64,000 nt of DNA from NCBI GenBank assembly GCA_963721335.1, contig CAVRIV010000008.1:682001-746000 (forward strand). Direction: 5' to 3'. Below the pieces are notes generated by a model. The model did not search any database. It saw only the letters and a list, made by a program, of their open reading frames with translations, and had not been told where the DNA came from. Position 1 is the stretch's first letter. The number at the start of each line of letters is the position of its first letter. The stretch comes from CAVXDY01 sp963721335. GTDB lineage: Bacteria > Actinomycetota > Thermoleophilia > Miltoncostaeales > Miltoncostaeaceae. The translations under genes and the position numbers were made by a program. Of this stretch, positions 1-8,802 are shown piece after piece.

Positions 1-2
1 CC

Positions 3-917
3 CCCGGCGCGCGGCTGCCCCTCGGAGGGGAGAACGTCAGCACGGTTGTCTCACGGACCGGCCGTCCGTCCCGGATGGGCACCTACGCCGACGACGCCGG
101 TCCCATCGGCGCGGCCGTCCGCTCGACCGGGATCCGCTCGTCCGTCGGGACGCCGATCATCGTCGAGGGCCGCCTCTGGGGCGTGATGATCGCCGCCTCG
201 ACACTGGAGCAGCCCCTCCCCTCCCGCACCGAGGAGCGCCTCGCCGACTTCACGGACCTCGTGGCGACGGCGATCGCGAATGCCGCGAGCCGCGCCGATC
301 TCGCTGCCTCACGGGCGCGGATCGTCGCCACCGCCGACGCCACCCGGCGGCGGATCGAGCGCGATCTGCACGACGGGGCACAGCAGCGGCTCGTCTCGCT
401 CGCGCTCGAGCTGCGCGCCGCGCAGGCGGCGGTCCCGCCGGAGCTCGCCGGGCTCGAGGACGAGCTGACCCGCCTTGGCGAGGGGCTGGAGAGCGTGATG
501 GACGATCTCCGAGAGATGGCGCGCGGGATCCACCCGGCGATCCTGGCCGAGGGCGGGCTCGGGCCGGCGCTGAAGACGCTCGCGCGCCGCTCCCCGATCC
601 CCGTCCAGCTCGACGTGCGCACCGAGGGTCGGCTGCCGGAGCGCGTCGAGGTGGCGACGTACTACGTCGTCTCGGAGACGCTCACGAACGCCGCCAAGCA
701 CGCGCACGCCTCGGTCGTCCACGTCAACGTGGAGGCGGTCGACGGTGTGCTTCGCGTCTCCGTCGGCGACGACGGCGCCGGCGGGGCGGATTCGGCGCGG
801 GGCTCCGGCCTCGTCGGACTGAGGGACCGCGTCGAGGCCCTCGGCGGCGCGATCACGGTCCGGAGCCCCCTCGGCGCGGGCACATCCGTGCGGGTCGAGC
901 TTCCGCTCAACGACTGA
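3..917 (+). CDS. GAF-domain sensor histidine kinase, NarL/HisKA_3 type (5' truncated)
   Basis: The reading frame is open to the window edge, so the N-terminus is missing. What remains is the end of a GAF sensor domain, then a HisKA_3 dimerisation segment with the phospho-acceptor His in RDLHDGAQQRL, then a HATPase_c domain with the N-box (NAAKHAH) and G-boxes (DDGAGG, GSGLVGLRDR). This is the usual layout of two-component kinases that pair with a NarL/LuxR-type response regulator, which should lie outside the window. Its stop overlaps the end of the converging dehydrogenase gene by 11 bp. The signal sensed cannot be told. Confidence 0.9.
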   Translation, partial: PGARLPLGGENVSTVVSRTGRPSRMGTYADDAGPIGAAVRSTGIRSSVGTPIIVEGRLWGVMIAASTLEQPLPSRTEERLADFTDLVATAIANAASRADLAASRARIVATADATRRRIERDLHDGAQQRLVSLALELRAAQAAVPPELAGLEDELTRLGEGLESVMDDLREMARGIHPAILAEGGLGPALKTLARRSPIPVQLDVRTEGRLPERVEVATYYVVSETLTNAAKHAHASVVHVNVEAVDGVLRVSVGDDGAGGADSARGSGLVGLRDRVEALGGAITVRSPLGAGTSVRVELPLND

Positions 918-1797
918 CCGGGGTTCGCGCGGCGAGAACCTCGAACAGCGCGGCGATGTCCCGATGCTCGTACCCGAGCTCCCGCGCCCTCGTGAGCATC
1001 TCGTCGGCGATCCCGGCCGACGGGAGCGGGACGTCCAGCTCGCGGCCGGTCGCGAGCGCGAGGCGGACGTCCTTCTGCATGAGCCCGACGTCGAACCATG
1101 CCTGCTCCGGGAGGTCGAGGACGAACGGTGCGCGCGCGCGCAGCATCGGCGAGCCGATCGGGCTCTCGGTCATCACCCCGGCGGCGAGCTCGGGATCGAT
1201 GCCGGAGCGCTCCGCGAGCAGGAGCCCCTCGGCGAACGCGAGCATCTGCACGGCGAGGCTGATGTTGATCGCGAGCTTGAGCAGCAGTCCCTGACCGTTC
1301 TCGCCGATGTGGGTCGGCGTGCCGAGCTCCCGGAGGACCGGCTCGGCGCGGGCGTAGGCCTCGTCATCTCCTCCGACCATGATCGTCAGCGTCCCCGACC
1401 GCACCTGGGGGACGCTCCCCGACACCGGCGCGTCGAGCATCGCCGCGCCGCGCGCACGCACCCGTTGGGCGAGCCCGCGGCTGACGCTCGGGCTGACCGT
1501 GCTCATGTCGACCCAGATCCTGGGCGCCGCAAGGCCGGCGATGATCCCGTCGGACCCTGACGCCACGGACTCCAGCGCGCTGTCGTCGGGGAGGGACGTG
1601 ATGAGCACCTCGGCGGCCTCGGCCACTTCGCGGGGGGTGTCGCGCCAACGCAGGCCCGCGTGGACGAGGTCCTGCGCGTGCGCTCGGTCCCGGGCCTCGC
1701 CGTAGACCGGATACCCGGCGGCGAGGAGCCGGGCGGCCATGTTGCCGCCCATGTGCCCGAGGCCGACGAAGCCGATCCCGGTCGTCGCCGTCGCCAT
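907..1797 (-). CDS. Beta-hydroxyacid dehydrogenase (3-hydroxyisobutyrate dehydrogenase family)
   Basis: A 296-residue NAD(P)-dependent beta-hydroxyacid dehydrogenase. The N-terminal Rossmann motif GFVGLGHMGGNMA, the substrate loop SGSVPQVRSGTL and the catalytic Lys in GLLLKLAINIS are all present. The family includes 3-hydroxyisobutyrate, tartronate-semialdehyde and 4-hydroxybutyrate dehydrogenases. The ATG at 1797 follows the aldo/keto reductase stop after 1 bp, so the two are co-transcribed. It is the last gene of the leftward block. Since B6 breakdown ends in small semialdehydes such as succinic semialdehyde, a role in reducing or oxidising such a product is possible, but that is inference. 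Confidence 0.85.
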   Translation of the reverse strand: MATATTGIGFVGLGHMGGNMAARLLAAGYPVYGEARDRAHAQDLVHAGLRWRDTPREVAEAAEVLITSLPDDSALESVASGSDGIIAGLAAPRIWVDMSTVSPSVSRGLAQRVRARGAAMLDAPVSGSVPQVRSGTLTIMVGGDDEAYARAEPVLRELGTPTHIGENGQGLLLKLAINISLAVQMLAFAEGLLLAERSGIDPELAAGVMTESPIGSPMLRARAPFVLDLPEQAWFDVGLMQKDVRLALATGRELDVPLPSAGIADEMLTRARELGYEHRDIAALFEVLAARTPVSR

Positions 1798-1798
1798 C

Positions 1799-2758
1799 TC
1801 AGGCCCTCCCCTCGATCGTCGCCAGGTCATCCTCGCCGAGCTCGAGACTCGCCGCGACGAGGATCGGGTCGACCTGGTCGGGCCGGCGGAAGCCGACGAT
1901 CGCGCCGTCGACCGCGGGGTTGCGGAGCGTCCAGGCGACGGCGACCGCCCCCGGCGTCGTGTCGTGCCGCTCGGCCACGGCCGTCAGGCGCTCCACGAGC
2001 GCGAGGTGCTCGGACAGGAGCGGCTCGCGGAAGCGCGCGTCGTGCCTGCGCCAGTCATCGTCCGGCAGGCGCTCGATGCGCGCGCGGGTCATCCCCCCGC
2101 TGAGCATTCCCGAGCCCATCGGCGAGTAGACGATCACCCCGATGCCCTCCCGCTCGGCGAAGGGCAGGATCTCGGCCTCGACGTCGCGGACGATCAGCGA
2201 GTACTGCGGCTGCAGGGTCTCCACCGGCGCGATCGCCTGCGCGCGGCGCAGCTGCGGGACGCTGAAGTTGGAGACCCCGATGTGGCGCACGAGGCCCTCG
2301 TCCCTCACCTCGACGAAGGTCGACCAGCCCTCCTCGATGTCCTCGTCCGGGATCGGCCAATGGATCTGGTAGAGGTCGATCGCGTCGACCCCGAGCCGCG
2401 TCAGGCTCCCCTCCAGCTCGCGCCTGATCGAGTCGCGGCGCAGGCTGTGCACGGTCGTCCGCCCCGGCCCCTCCGGCTGCCCGGCCTTGGTGAACACGTA
2501 CGGGCGCTCGTCGAGGCCGGCCAGCGCTCGGCCGACGACCTCTTCCGAATGCCCGAAGCCGTACTGCGCCGCCGTGTCGATCCAGTTGACGCCGAGCCCG
2601 AGCGCGTGGTGGATGGCGGCGATCGAGTCGTCGTCGTCCTGCCGGCCCCAGCCCCAGTCGTATCCGGCGCCCCCGATCGCCCAGGCGCCCAGGCCGACGC
2701 GGGTGATCTCCATACCGGTGGCGCCGAGCTCAGTCGTCCCCAGCCGCGGCTTCTGCAT
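1799..2758 (-). CDS. Aldo/keto reductase
   Basis: A 319-residue aldo/keto reductase of the (beta/alpha)8 fold. The catalytic tetrad is visible: Asp and Tyr in WIDTAAQYGFG, Lys in VFTKAGQ and His in LYQIHWP. Oxidises alcohols or reduces carbonyls with NADP(H). Some family members are pyridoxal reductase/pyridoxine 4-dehydrogenase (AKR8) or pyridoxal dehydrogenase (AKR15), so here it may interconvert pyridoxine and pyridoxal. Sequence alone does not assign a substrate. It is separated from the upstream lipoprotein gene by 140 bp, so it may have its own promoter. Confidence 0.85.
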   Translation of the reverse strand: MQKPRLGTTELGATGMEITRVGLGAWAIGGAGYDWGWGRQDDDDSIAAIHHALGLGVNWIDTAAQYGFGHSEEVVGRALAGLDERPYVFTKAGQPEGPGRTTVHSLRRDSIRRELEGSLTRLGVDAIDLYQIHWPIPDEDIEEGWSTFVEVRDEGLVRHIGVSNFSVPQLRRAQAIAPVETLQPQYSLIVRDVEAEILPFAEREGIGVIVYSPMGSGMLSGGMTRARIERLPDDDWRRHDARFREPLLSEHLALVERLTAVAERHDTTPGAVAVAWTLRNPAVDGAIVGFRRPDQVDPILVAASLELGEDDLATIEGRA

Positions 2759-2898
2759 CAGCGGTGTCTCCCTTTCTCGATCGCGCCCGCAGCATCGCCC
2801 TCCGGGCCGGTCCCGTCGTCACGGCGGTCCGCCATCCTCGCCCCCGGGAGTCCCCCGTCTGCCTTCCAGCCACCTGCAATGCGCGCCGTCGCACTCCA

Positions 2899-3276
2899 TC
2901 ACGGCTCGTCGCCGGTGCGCGTCCGGCGGCACCGCAGCGACGGATCCTCCACCTGGGTCACCGCCCGTCCCCCGCGCACGACGACGCAGTAGCCCTCGAT
3001 GTGGGGCTCGCCGAAGTTGACGTTGCAGCGGAAGACGGTCTCCGCTCCGCGCCGCACGCCGCCGTCCACGCAGCGGACGTAGTGGAACGACAGGTCCTTG
3101 GCGGTGAGCCTGGCCGCCATCGCGTCCTGCGCGGCGGCGGGCGAGAGGGAGGCGGGCGGGGCGGGCGACGCGGGCGAGGGGGAGGCGGGCGGGGCGGGCG
3201 AACCGGTCCCCCCGTCGCCGCCGCAGCCGGCGACCAGCGCCACCGCGGCGAGGAGCGGGAGCGCGCGCCGCGTCAT
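2899..3276 (-). CDS. Small Cys-containing lipoprotein
   Basis: A 125-residue predicted lipoprotein. The start at 3276 gives a short signal peptide with the lipobox LVAGC, followed by a Gly/Pro/Ser/Ala-rich linker and a folded C-terminal part with four more cysteines (HYVRC, VFRCNV, EGYCVV, LRCRR) that could form disulfides outside the membrane. I do not recognise the domain. Its ATG overlaps the VOC gene stop (ATGA), which makes it the distal member of the overlapping leftward operon. Function unknown. Confidence 0.75.
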   Translation of the reverse strand: MTRRALPLLAAVALVAGCGGDGGTGSPAPPASPSPASPAPPASLSPAAAQDAMAARLTAKDLSFHYVRCVDGGVRRGAETVFRCNVNFGEPHIEGYCVVVRGGRAVTQVEDPSLRCRRTRTGDEP

Positions 3277-3674
3277 GCCGGTTGCTCGACCTCCACCAGG
3301 TAGCCGTCGGGGTCCCTGACGAAGAAGCGGTGGCCGCCCCAGGGCGGTGAGAAGGGCGGCGCCAGCATCTGGGCGCCGCGGGCCGCCAGCTCGCCGTGGA
3401 CGGCCAGGCAATCGGCCACCTCCAGCACGAGCACGGCGGCCGCCTCGCCCGGATCGGGCGGCGCCACCATCGTCACCCCCGGCCGGTCCTCCGCCGCGTG
3501 ACCCTGCTCGGCGAGCGACAGCCGCATCCCCGCCCTGCTGAGACTCGCGTAGGGCGGGTCGTCGTAGCGCGCGTCGAGCGCGAAGCCCATCAGGTCGCGG
3601 TAGAACGCCAGGGACCGGCCCACGTCCGCCACGGCCAGGATGACCCCGGCGCGCGCCACGGGGAACGCGGGCAT
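3273..3674 (-). CDS. VOC-family (glyoxalase/bleomycin resistance fold) protein
   Basis: A 133-residue single VOC domain protein with the two characteristic half-modules (start VILAVADVGRSLAFYRDLMG; end HRFFVRDPDGYLVEVEQ). The terminal Glu in VEVEQ is a usual metal ligand. VOC proteins include glyoxalase I, epimerases and extradiol dioxygenases, all acting on a bound divalent metal. The ATG at 3674 overlaps the SDR stop by one base, and the downstream stop overlaps the lipoprotein start. Within this cluster it could act on a ring-cleavage product, but no substrate can be named. Confidence 0.8.
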   Translation of the reverse strand: MPAFPVARAGVILAVADVGRSLAFYRDLMGFALDARYDDPPYASLSRAGMRLSLAEQGHAAEDRPGVTMVAPPDPGEAAAVLVLEVADCLAVHGELAARGAQMLAPPFSPPWGGHRFFVRDPDGYLVEVEQPA

Positions 3675-4405
3675 CAGCTGTGGGACATGCCCGCGTCGGC
3701 GACCAGCAGCTGCCCGGTGACCCAGCCGGATTCCTCGGAGGCGAGGAAGGCCACCGAGGGCGCGATGTCGGCCGCCACGCCGCGGCGCGGGAGGCACTGC
3801 AGCATCTGGACGAACTCGAACGCCTCGGCGTGGGGACTGGCCATGACCCCCTCGGTCTCGGTGAGGCCCGGGGCCACGGCGTTCACCGTGATCCCGTACT
3901 TGCCGATCTCGCGGGCCAGGGCGCGGGTGAACCCGAGGATCCCGCCCTTGGAGGCGACGTAGTGCGCCAGGTTCGGGGTGCCGGCGAGCACGACGTTGGA
4001 GCAGATGTTGACGATGCGCCCGTAGCCCGCCTCGCGCATCGGCTTGTGGCCGTGGTGGCAGCACAGGAAGGTGCCGTCGAGGTTCACCGCCATGATCCGC
4101 CGCCACTCCGCGAAGTCGAGGTCGTCCCACGCCACGAACGGGACGATGGCGGCATCGTTCACCAGCACGTCGAGCCGGCCGTAGTGGGCGACGGTGTCGG
4201 CGACCATCGCGATGACGTCGGCCTCCGAGGAGACGTCCACCCGCATCCCGAGCCCGCCCTCCGGCGCGGCCGCCTCGGCCCCGGTGCCGTTGACGTCCGC
4301 CACCACGACCGAGGCCCCCTCCGCGGCCAGCTTGTCGGCGATGGCCTTGCCGATCCCCTGCGCGGCGCCGGTGACGATGGCCACGCGTCCCTCGAGCTTG
4401 CCCAT
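3674..4405 (-). CDS. Probable pyridoxal 4-dehydrogenase (SDR family)
   Basis: A 243-residue short-chain dehydrogenase with TGAAQGIGKAIA for NAD binding, an NDAA element and the YVASK active site. In rhizobial B6 catabolism, pyridoxal 4-dehydrogenase is an SDR oxidising the hemiacetal of pyridoxal to 4-pyridoxolactone. From memory the Mesorhizobium loti enzyme shares the unusual stretches IVPFVAWDD, AGTPN and SPHxEAFxFVxMLQ, all seen here. The start at 4405 avoids a 15-residue extension and lies 2 bp after the lactonase stop, so the two successive pathway steps are adjacent and probably coupled. Other SDR substrates cannot be excluded without assay. Confidence 0.82.
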   Translation of the reverse strand: MGKLEGRVAIVTGAAQGIGKAIADKLAAEGASVVVADVNGTGAEAAAPEGGLGMRVDVSSEADVIAMVADTVAHYGRLDVLVNDAAIVPFVAWDDLDFAEWRRIMAVNLDGTFLCCHHGHKPMREAGYGRIVNICSNVVLAGTPNLAHYVASKGGILGFTRALAREIGKYGITVNAVAPGLTETEGVMASPHAEAFEFVQMLQCLPRRGVAADIAPSVAFLASEESGWVTGQLLVADAGMSHS

Positions 4406-4407
4406 TG

Positions 4408-5154
4408 CTACACCTCGTAGAAGTCGGGGGCGTGACGGTAGGTGCCCCATGCGTCCATGTCATGGGTGAAGAAGATCTGCGCGCCGTGCTCCTCGGCGAG
4501 CGCTCTGATGCGGGCGATCGAGCGGACCCCGGCGACGGGATCGACGTGGAACCCCGCCTGGATCCCGCGCTCGTAGGCGTCGGCGGTGTAGACGACGTCG
4601 AACGGGAACAGCATGTTCGAGCCGCCCTCGGGGGTGACCAGGAGCGAGTAGTGGCCCACCGTGTGGCCGGGGGTCTCCCACAGGTGCAGGCCCGCGGCCA
4701 GCTCCTGGTCGCCGGTGATGGGCACCAGCCGCGCGCTCTCGTGGTCCCAGGTCGGGTCCGAGTAGCCGAGGCGCTCGAACGGCTCGCAGGCGCGGCCCTG
4801 GGCGATCTCACGGGCGTGGACGAGCACGCGGGCGTCCGGCAGGTGGCGGTTGCCGCCCACGTGGTCGAAGTGCAGGTGCGACATCACCAGCGTCCCGACG
4901 TCCGAGGGCGCGAAGCCGCACAGCGCCAGCTGCGCGGGGATCGTCTGCTCGGGGGTCTGCTCCGGGAGCTCGAACGGGAGCACGGCCTTCACGTGCTCCA
5001 GGTCGTAGCCGCTGTCGAACAGGAAGAGCCCGTCGTCGTGCTGGACGAGCACGGAGAAGACCGGGAAGCGGACCGGCGTGCCGCATCCGAGGTTCCAGGT
5101 GATGTGGGCCTGGTCGATGACCAACGTGCCGGAGTCCAGCAGCCAGATCTTCAT
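4408..5154 (-). CDS. Probable 4-pyridoxolactonase (metallo-beta-lactamase fold)
   Basis: A 248-residue MBL-fold hydrolase with the dinuclear zinc motif SHLHFDHVGG plus later His ligands in TPGHTVGHYS and THDMDAWGTY. The general family is the N-acyl-homoserine lactonase group, but the C-terminal stretch DPVAGVRSIARIRALAEEHG followed by a THDMD...TYR segment and the WNLGCGTPVRFPVFS segment match what I remember of M. loti 4-pyridoxolactonase. The enzyme hydrolyses 4-pyridoxolactone to 4-pyridoxate. It sits between the SDR that would make the lactone and the dehydrogenase acting two steps later. The start ATG at 5154 overlaps the preceding stop (ATGA). Confidence 0.85.
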   Translation of the reverse strand: MKIWLLDSGTLVIDQAHITWNLGCGTPVRFPVFSVLVQHDDGLFLFDSGYDLEHVKAVLPFELPEQTPEQTIPAQLALCGFAPSDVGTLVMSHLHFDHVGGNRHLPDARVLVHAREIAQGRACEPFERLGYSDPTWDHESARLVPITGDQELAAGLHLWETPGHTVGHYSLLVTPEGGSNMLFPFDVVYTADAYERGIQAGFHVDPVAGVRSIARIRALAEEHGAQIFFTHDMDAWGTYRHAPDFYEV

Positions 5155-6089
5155 GACGCCGGCGCCTCCGACGCCTCGATCGCCTTGCGCACGGCCACGA
5201 ACGCACCGGCCCGCTGCTTGCGCAGCTGGTCGATCTGCTCCGGGGTGTAGTCGAAGAGCCCCGCCCCGGTCTTCATCCCGAGCCGCCCCTGCTCGATGAG
5301 GTCCATCACCGTCGAGGAGACGTCGTCGCGATTGCAGAGGTCCTTGTTCAGATAGGACCCGACCGCGTTGTAGATGTCCATGCCGGCCATGTCCAACAGG
5401 GCCATGGGGCCGATCACCGCCAGCTTGTAGCCGATGCCCCAGCGGACGTTCAGGTCGAGCGCCTCGGGCGAGACGATGCCCCGGTCGACCAGGTCCAGGC
5501 ACTCGCGCATGATCGCGTAGAGCACGCGGTTCTCCACGAACCCGGGGACCTCCTTCTCGACCACCGGGTGGTAGCCGATCTCGCGGATCAGGGCGCAGGT
5601 GCGGTCGACCACCTCCTGGCTCGTCATGTCCCCCGGGATCACCTCGATCATCGGGATGAGGTGGGGCGGGTTCGACCAGTGGTTGCCGATCACCCGCTCC
5701 GGGTGAGCGCAGACGCCGGCGATCGCGGTGATGGGGATGCCCGAGGTGTTGGACGCCAGCACCGTGTCGGGGCTCACGTGCTTCTCGAACTCCAGGAAGA
5801 TCTCGTGCTTGAGCTCCAGCCGCTCCGGGATGGCCTCGAGCACGATGTCAACGCCGTCGAGCGCCGCGGCCAGGTCGTCGCTGAAGGTCACCGATCCCCC
5901 CGGGGCCGCCGGCGCATCGAGGCGGTCGAGGACGCTGTCGGCCAGCGCCACGCCGGACTTCGCGCGCTCCAGAGCATCGGCGCTGACGTCGTACATGGTC
6001 GTCGGGATGCCGATCCGCGCGAGGGTCGCCCCCATTCCGGGCCCCATCGTGCCGGTCCCGATCACCGCCGCCCGCTTGAACTCCGCCAC
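5151..6089 (-). CDS. Probable 5-formyl-3-hydroxy-2-methylpyridine-4-carboxylate 5-dehydrogenase
   Basis: A 312-residue protein of the 3-hydroxyacyl-CoA dehydrogenase fold: NAD site GTGTMGPGMGATLARIG, catalytic His in NHWSNPPHLIPMIEVI, and the C-terminal domain starting EVPGFVENRVLYAIM. M. loti FHMPC dehydrogenase has this fold, and I recall near-identical HWSNPPH and WGIGYKxAVIGPMALLDMAG segments. It would oxidise the 5-formyl intermediate to 3-hydroxy-2-methylpyridine-4,5-dicarboxylate. The start codon is GTG, 1 bp after the molybdenum subunit stop. A plain fatty-acid beta-oxidation role is less likely, as no thiolase or enoyl-CoA hydratase lies nearby. Confidence 0.83.
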   Translation of the reverse strand: MAEFKRAAVIGTGTMGPGMGATLARIGIPTTMYDVSADALERAKSGVALADSVLDRLDAPAAPGGSVTFSDDLAAALDGVDIVLEAIPERLELKHEIFLEFEKHVSPDTVLASNTSGIPITAIAGVCAHPERVIGNHWSNPPHLIPMIEVIPGDMTSQEVVDRTCALIREIGYHPVVEKEVPGFVENRVLYAIMRECLDLVDRGIVSPEALDLNVRWGIGYKLAVIGPMALLDMAGMDIYNAVGSYLNKDLCNRDDVSSTVMDLIEQGRLGMKTGAGLFDYTPEQIDQLRKQRAGAFVAVRKAIEASEAPAS

Positions 6090-6090
6090 C

Positions 6091-8337
6091 TCAAACCTCC
6101 CGGCTCTGTGTGTTCAGGGATCGGATGCGCCGCCAGACGCGCTCGGGGGTGAGCGGCAACACGGTCATCGGCACGCCGGCGTCCGCGAGCGCGGTGGCCA
6201 ACGCCCCCGCGACCGCCGCCAGCCCCCCCTCGCCGCAGCCCTTCGCGCCGAACGGGCCCGGCCCGTCGGCGTTCTCGACGATGACGCAGGTCATCTCGTC
6301 GGGGACGTCCCGCGTGGTCGGGACGCGGTACTCCAGCAGCGAGTCCGTGCTCAGCAGCCCACCCTCGAAGAGGACCTCCTCGAACACGCCGGTGCCGATG
6401 CCCTGCAACGTGGCGCCCTCGTCCTGGCGCTCCACGAAGCCGGGGTTGATCGCCCGGCCGACGTCGGCGCACGTCGCCGTGCGGCGCACGTGCAGGATGC
6501 CCGTCTCCGGGTCCACCTCCACCTCGGCGGCGGCGACGCACACCTCCCAGAACACGGGGCCCTCCTCGTAGGAGCCCGAGCCCTCCGGGTGGACGTCGGC
6601 GCGCCCGATCAGCTCGCCGCCCGCGAAGCCGAAGTGCCGGCGCATCAGCGCGACGTGGTCGGCGGGGTCGGGCTCGCCGCCGGCGATGGCGGCCAGCTGG
6701 GCCCGCAGGTCCTCGGCGGCCCGCTGCACGGCCAGCCCGGCGACCGTGGTGGAGCGGCTCGCGCCCGTGGACCGGTCGTAGGGGGTGAAGCGGGTGTCGG
6801 TGCCCTGCATCCGCACCCGCTCGACGGGCAGCCCGAGCACCTCCGCGGCGATCTGGGACATCACCGTGCGCGCGCCCTGTCCGACCTCCGTGGTGCCCAC
6901 GAAGACCGTGACCTCCCCGTCGGCCTCCAGGCGCACGGTCGCGCACGACACCGGATGGGCGCCGGCCGCGAGCACGCCCACCGACAGGCCGCGCCCCACC
7001 CAGGGCTCGCGGGCGCGGTCCCATCCGAGGGCCTCCGCCACCTTCTCGACGTCCCCGACGAGGTCGGCGTCGAGGGGTTTGCCGCCGGGACGGACGAGCT
7101 CGCCGGGGCGGAGCAGGTTGCGCCGGCGCATCTCCAGCGGGTCGATGCCGACCCGTCGCGCGATCTGGTCGACCTGCTGCTCGCCCGCCCACTGCACGTG
7201 CACCGCCCCGAAGGCGCGGTACGACCCCGCCGGGGAGGTGTTCGTGTAGACGCAGTCCGCGCACACGCGGGCCGACTCCCAGCGGTAGGGGCCCGGCGCC
7301 GCGTCCCCGCCGGTGGCGACCACCCGGGGGCCGTTGTCGGCGTACGCGCCGGTGTCGAACCAGCAGCGCGCATCGCGGGCGACGAGGGTGCCGTCCGCCC
7401 GCGCCGCGGTGCGCATCCGCACGCGCATCGAATGCTGCCGCGACGTGAGCATGGCCTCGTCCACACGGTTGACGACCCGCACCGGCCGGCCCGCCTTGCG
7501 CGCGACGGCGATCGTGAGCGGCTCCATGCGCGTGTACGACTTGGAGCCGAAGCCCCCGCCCAGGAACGGCACGATGATGCGCACGCGGCTGAGCGGCACG
7601 CCGAAGACGGACGCCATCTCGGCCCGGACCAGGAACGGGTGCTGGCAGTTGGCCCACACGGTGATGTCCTCGCCCTCGACCTGCGCGATGCAGGCGTGCG
7701 TCTCCATCGAGTACTGGTAGGCCGAGCCGAACTCGTAGACGTCCTCCACGACGATGTCCGCCTCGGCGAACGCCGCGTCGGTGTCGCCCCAGTCGAGCTC
7801 GTAGCGGTAGCAGACGTTGCCGAGGCGCTCGGGCAGGTTCCCGAGCCCGTGGAACGCTCCGCCGCGGGCGGGCTCGGTGTGCACCAGGGGGCCGTCCGGC
7901 GCGAGGGCCCGGTCCAGGTCGACCGCGCCCGGGAGCGGCTCGTAGTCGACCCGGATCGCCCGCACCGCGGCCGTCGCCTCGGCCTCGGTCTCGGCGGCGA
8001 CGACCGCCACCGGCTCCCCGGCGAACCGGACGACGTCGATCGCGATGATCGGCCGGTCGCGGATCGCGTGGCCGTAGAAGGGGTCGAGATCCCGCAGGTC
8101 CGCGCCGACGAGGATGCAGCGAACGCCGGGCATCGCCTGCGCCGTGGCGGTGTCGATGGATCGGATGCGGCCGGCGGGGATCTCGCTGCGCAGCACCGCC
8201 CCGTGCAGCATCCCGGGAACCGAGATGTCGCCGACGTACCGCGCCTGGCCGCGCAGCTTCTCGGCGGCGTCCTTACGGGCCACGGAGTGGCCGAGCGCCG
8301 ATCCGGTCTCGAGCGGGGTGGACGGGGTCGTCGTCAT
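6091..8337 (-). CDS. Molybdenum hydroxylase large subunit (xanthine dehydrogenase family)
   Basis: A 748-residue molybdopterin-cytosine-dinucleotide binding subunit. It has the N-terminal aldehyde oxidase hammerhead domain (KLRGQARYVGDISVPGMLHG), cofactor loops GGGFGSKSY and AGSYRAFGAVH, and near the C-terminus GAKGCGEGG with the catalytic Glu. Family enzymes hydroxylate N-heterocycles or aldehydes with water as oxygen donor. The CO dehydrogenase motif AYxCSFR is absent. The ATG at 8337 overlaps the small subunit stop; the FAD subunit lies in the opposite operon at 19465. In this cluster the likely substrate is a pyridine ring or pyridine aldehyde (inference). Confidence 0.9.
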   Translation of the reverse strand: MTTTPSTPLETGSALGHSVARKDAAEKLRGQARYVGDISVPGMLHGAVLRSEIPAGRIRSIDTATAQAMPGVRCILVGADLRDLDPFYGHAIRDRPIIAIDVVRFAGEPVAVVAAETEAEATAAVRAIRVDYEPLPGAVDLDRALAPDGPLVHTEPARGGAFHGLGNLPERLGNVCYRYELDWGDTDAAFAEADIVVEDVYEFGSAYQYSMETHACIAQVEGEDITVWANCQHPFLVRAEMASVFGVPLSRVRIIVPFLGGGFGSKSYTRMEPLTIAVARKAGRPVRVVNRVDEAMLTSRQHSMRVRMRTAARADGTLVARDARCWFDTGAYADNGPRVVATGGDAAPGPYRWESARVCADCVYTNTSPAGSYRAFGAVHVQWAGEQQVDQIARRVGIDPLEMRRRNLLRPGELVRPGGKPLDADLVGDVEKVAEALGWDRAREPWVGRGLSVGVLAAGAHPVSCATVRLEADGEVTVFVGTTEVGQGARTVMSQIAAEVLGLPVERVRMQGTDTRFTPYDRSTGASRSTTVAGLAVQRAAEDLRAQLAAIAGGEPDPADHVALMRRHFGFAGGELIGRADVHPEGSGSYEEGPVFWEVCVAAAEVEVDPETGILHVRRTATCADVGRAINPGFVERQDEGATLQGIGTGVFEEVLFEGGLLSTDSLLEYRVPTTRDVPDEMTCVIVENADGPGPFGAKGCGEGGLAAVAGALATALADAGVPMTVLPLTPERVWRRIRSLNTQSREV

Positions 8338-8789
8338 CGGGCCAGCTCGCGCACCGCGTCGATGATCGCCCGGTAGCCGGTGCATCGGCAGACGTTCCCC
8401 GACAGCGCCTCGCGCACCGTCGCCTCGTCGTCCGCCAGCTCTCCCGAGGCCAGCAGCGCGCTGATCGTGAGCGCCATCCCGGGCGTGCAGTAGCCGCACT
8501 GGAGCGCCGTGTGGCGTGTGAGGACCTCCTCCATGCGGGCGAACTCGGGCAGCTCGGCCAGCCCCTCGATGGTCAGCACCGCCCGGCCCCGGGCCTCGTG
8601 GACGAGGGTGGTGCAGGCGCTCACCGGCTGGCCGTCCAGCAGCACCGTGCACGTCCCGCAGACCTGGACGTCGCACGACCGCTTGGCGCCCGTGAGCCCC
8701 AGCCGGTCACGGAGCACGTCCAGCAGGAGGTCGCTCGGCTGCACGTCGAGGCGCACGGCCGTGCCGTTGACGATGGTCTCGATCGTCAC
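8334..8789 (-). CDS. Molybdenum hydroxylase [2Fe-2S] subunit
   Basis: A 151-residue iron-sulfur subunit with two [2Fe-2S] sites: a plant-ferredoxin-type N-terminal site (SCDVQVCGTC, later Cys in PVSAC) and a C-terminal four-helix site (CGYCTPGM and NVCRCTGY). It passes electrons from the molybdenum centre of the large subunit to the FAD subunit. Length is typical for CoxS/XdhC-like small subunits. It starts at GTG 8789, 13 bp after the class II aldolase stop, and overlaps the large subunit start (ATGA). Confidence 0.95.
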   Translation of the reverse strand: MTIETIVNGTAVRLDVQPSDLLLDVLRDRLGLTGAKRSCDVQVCGTCTVLLDGQPVSACTTLVHEARGRAVLTIEGLAELPEFARMEEVLTRHTALQCGYCTPGMALTISALLASGELADDEATVREALSGNVCRCTGYRAIIDAVRELAR

Positions 8790-8802
8790 CCGCTCCGCCC
8801 GC

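Noticed and set aside
4408..5154. Quorum-quenching N-acyl-homoserine lactonase
   Set aside because: The general family fits, but the C-terminal motifs and the flanking pathway genes match 4-pyridoxolactonase better.
5151..6089. Fatty-acid 3-hydroxyacyl-CoA dehydrogenase
   Set aside because: No thiolase, enoyl-CoA hydratase or acyl-CoA dehydrogenase lies near, and its segments resemble the B6 pathway dehydrogenase.
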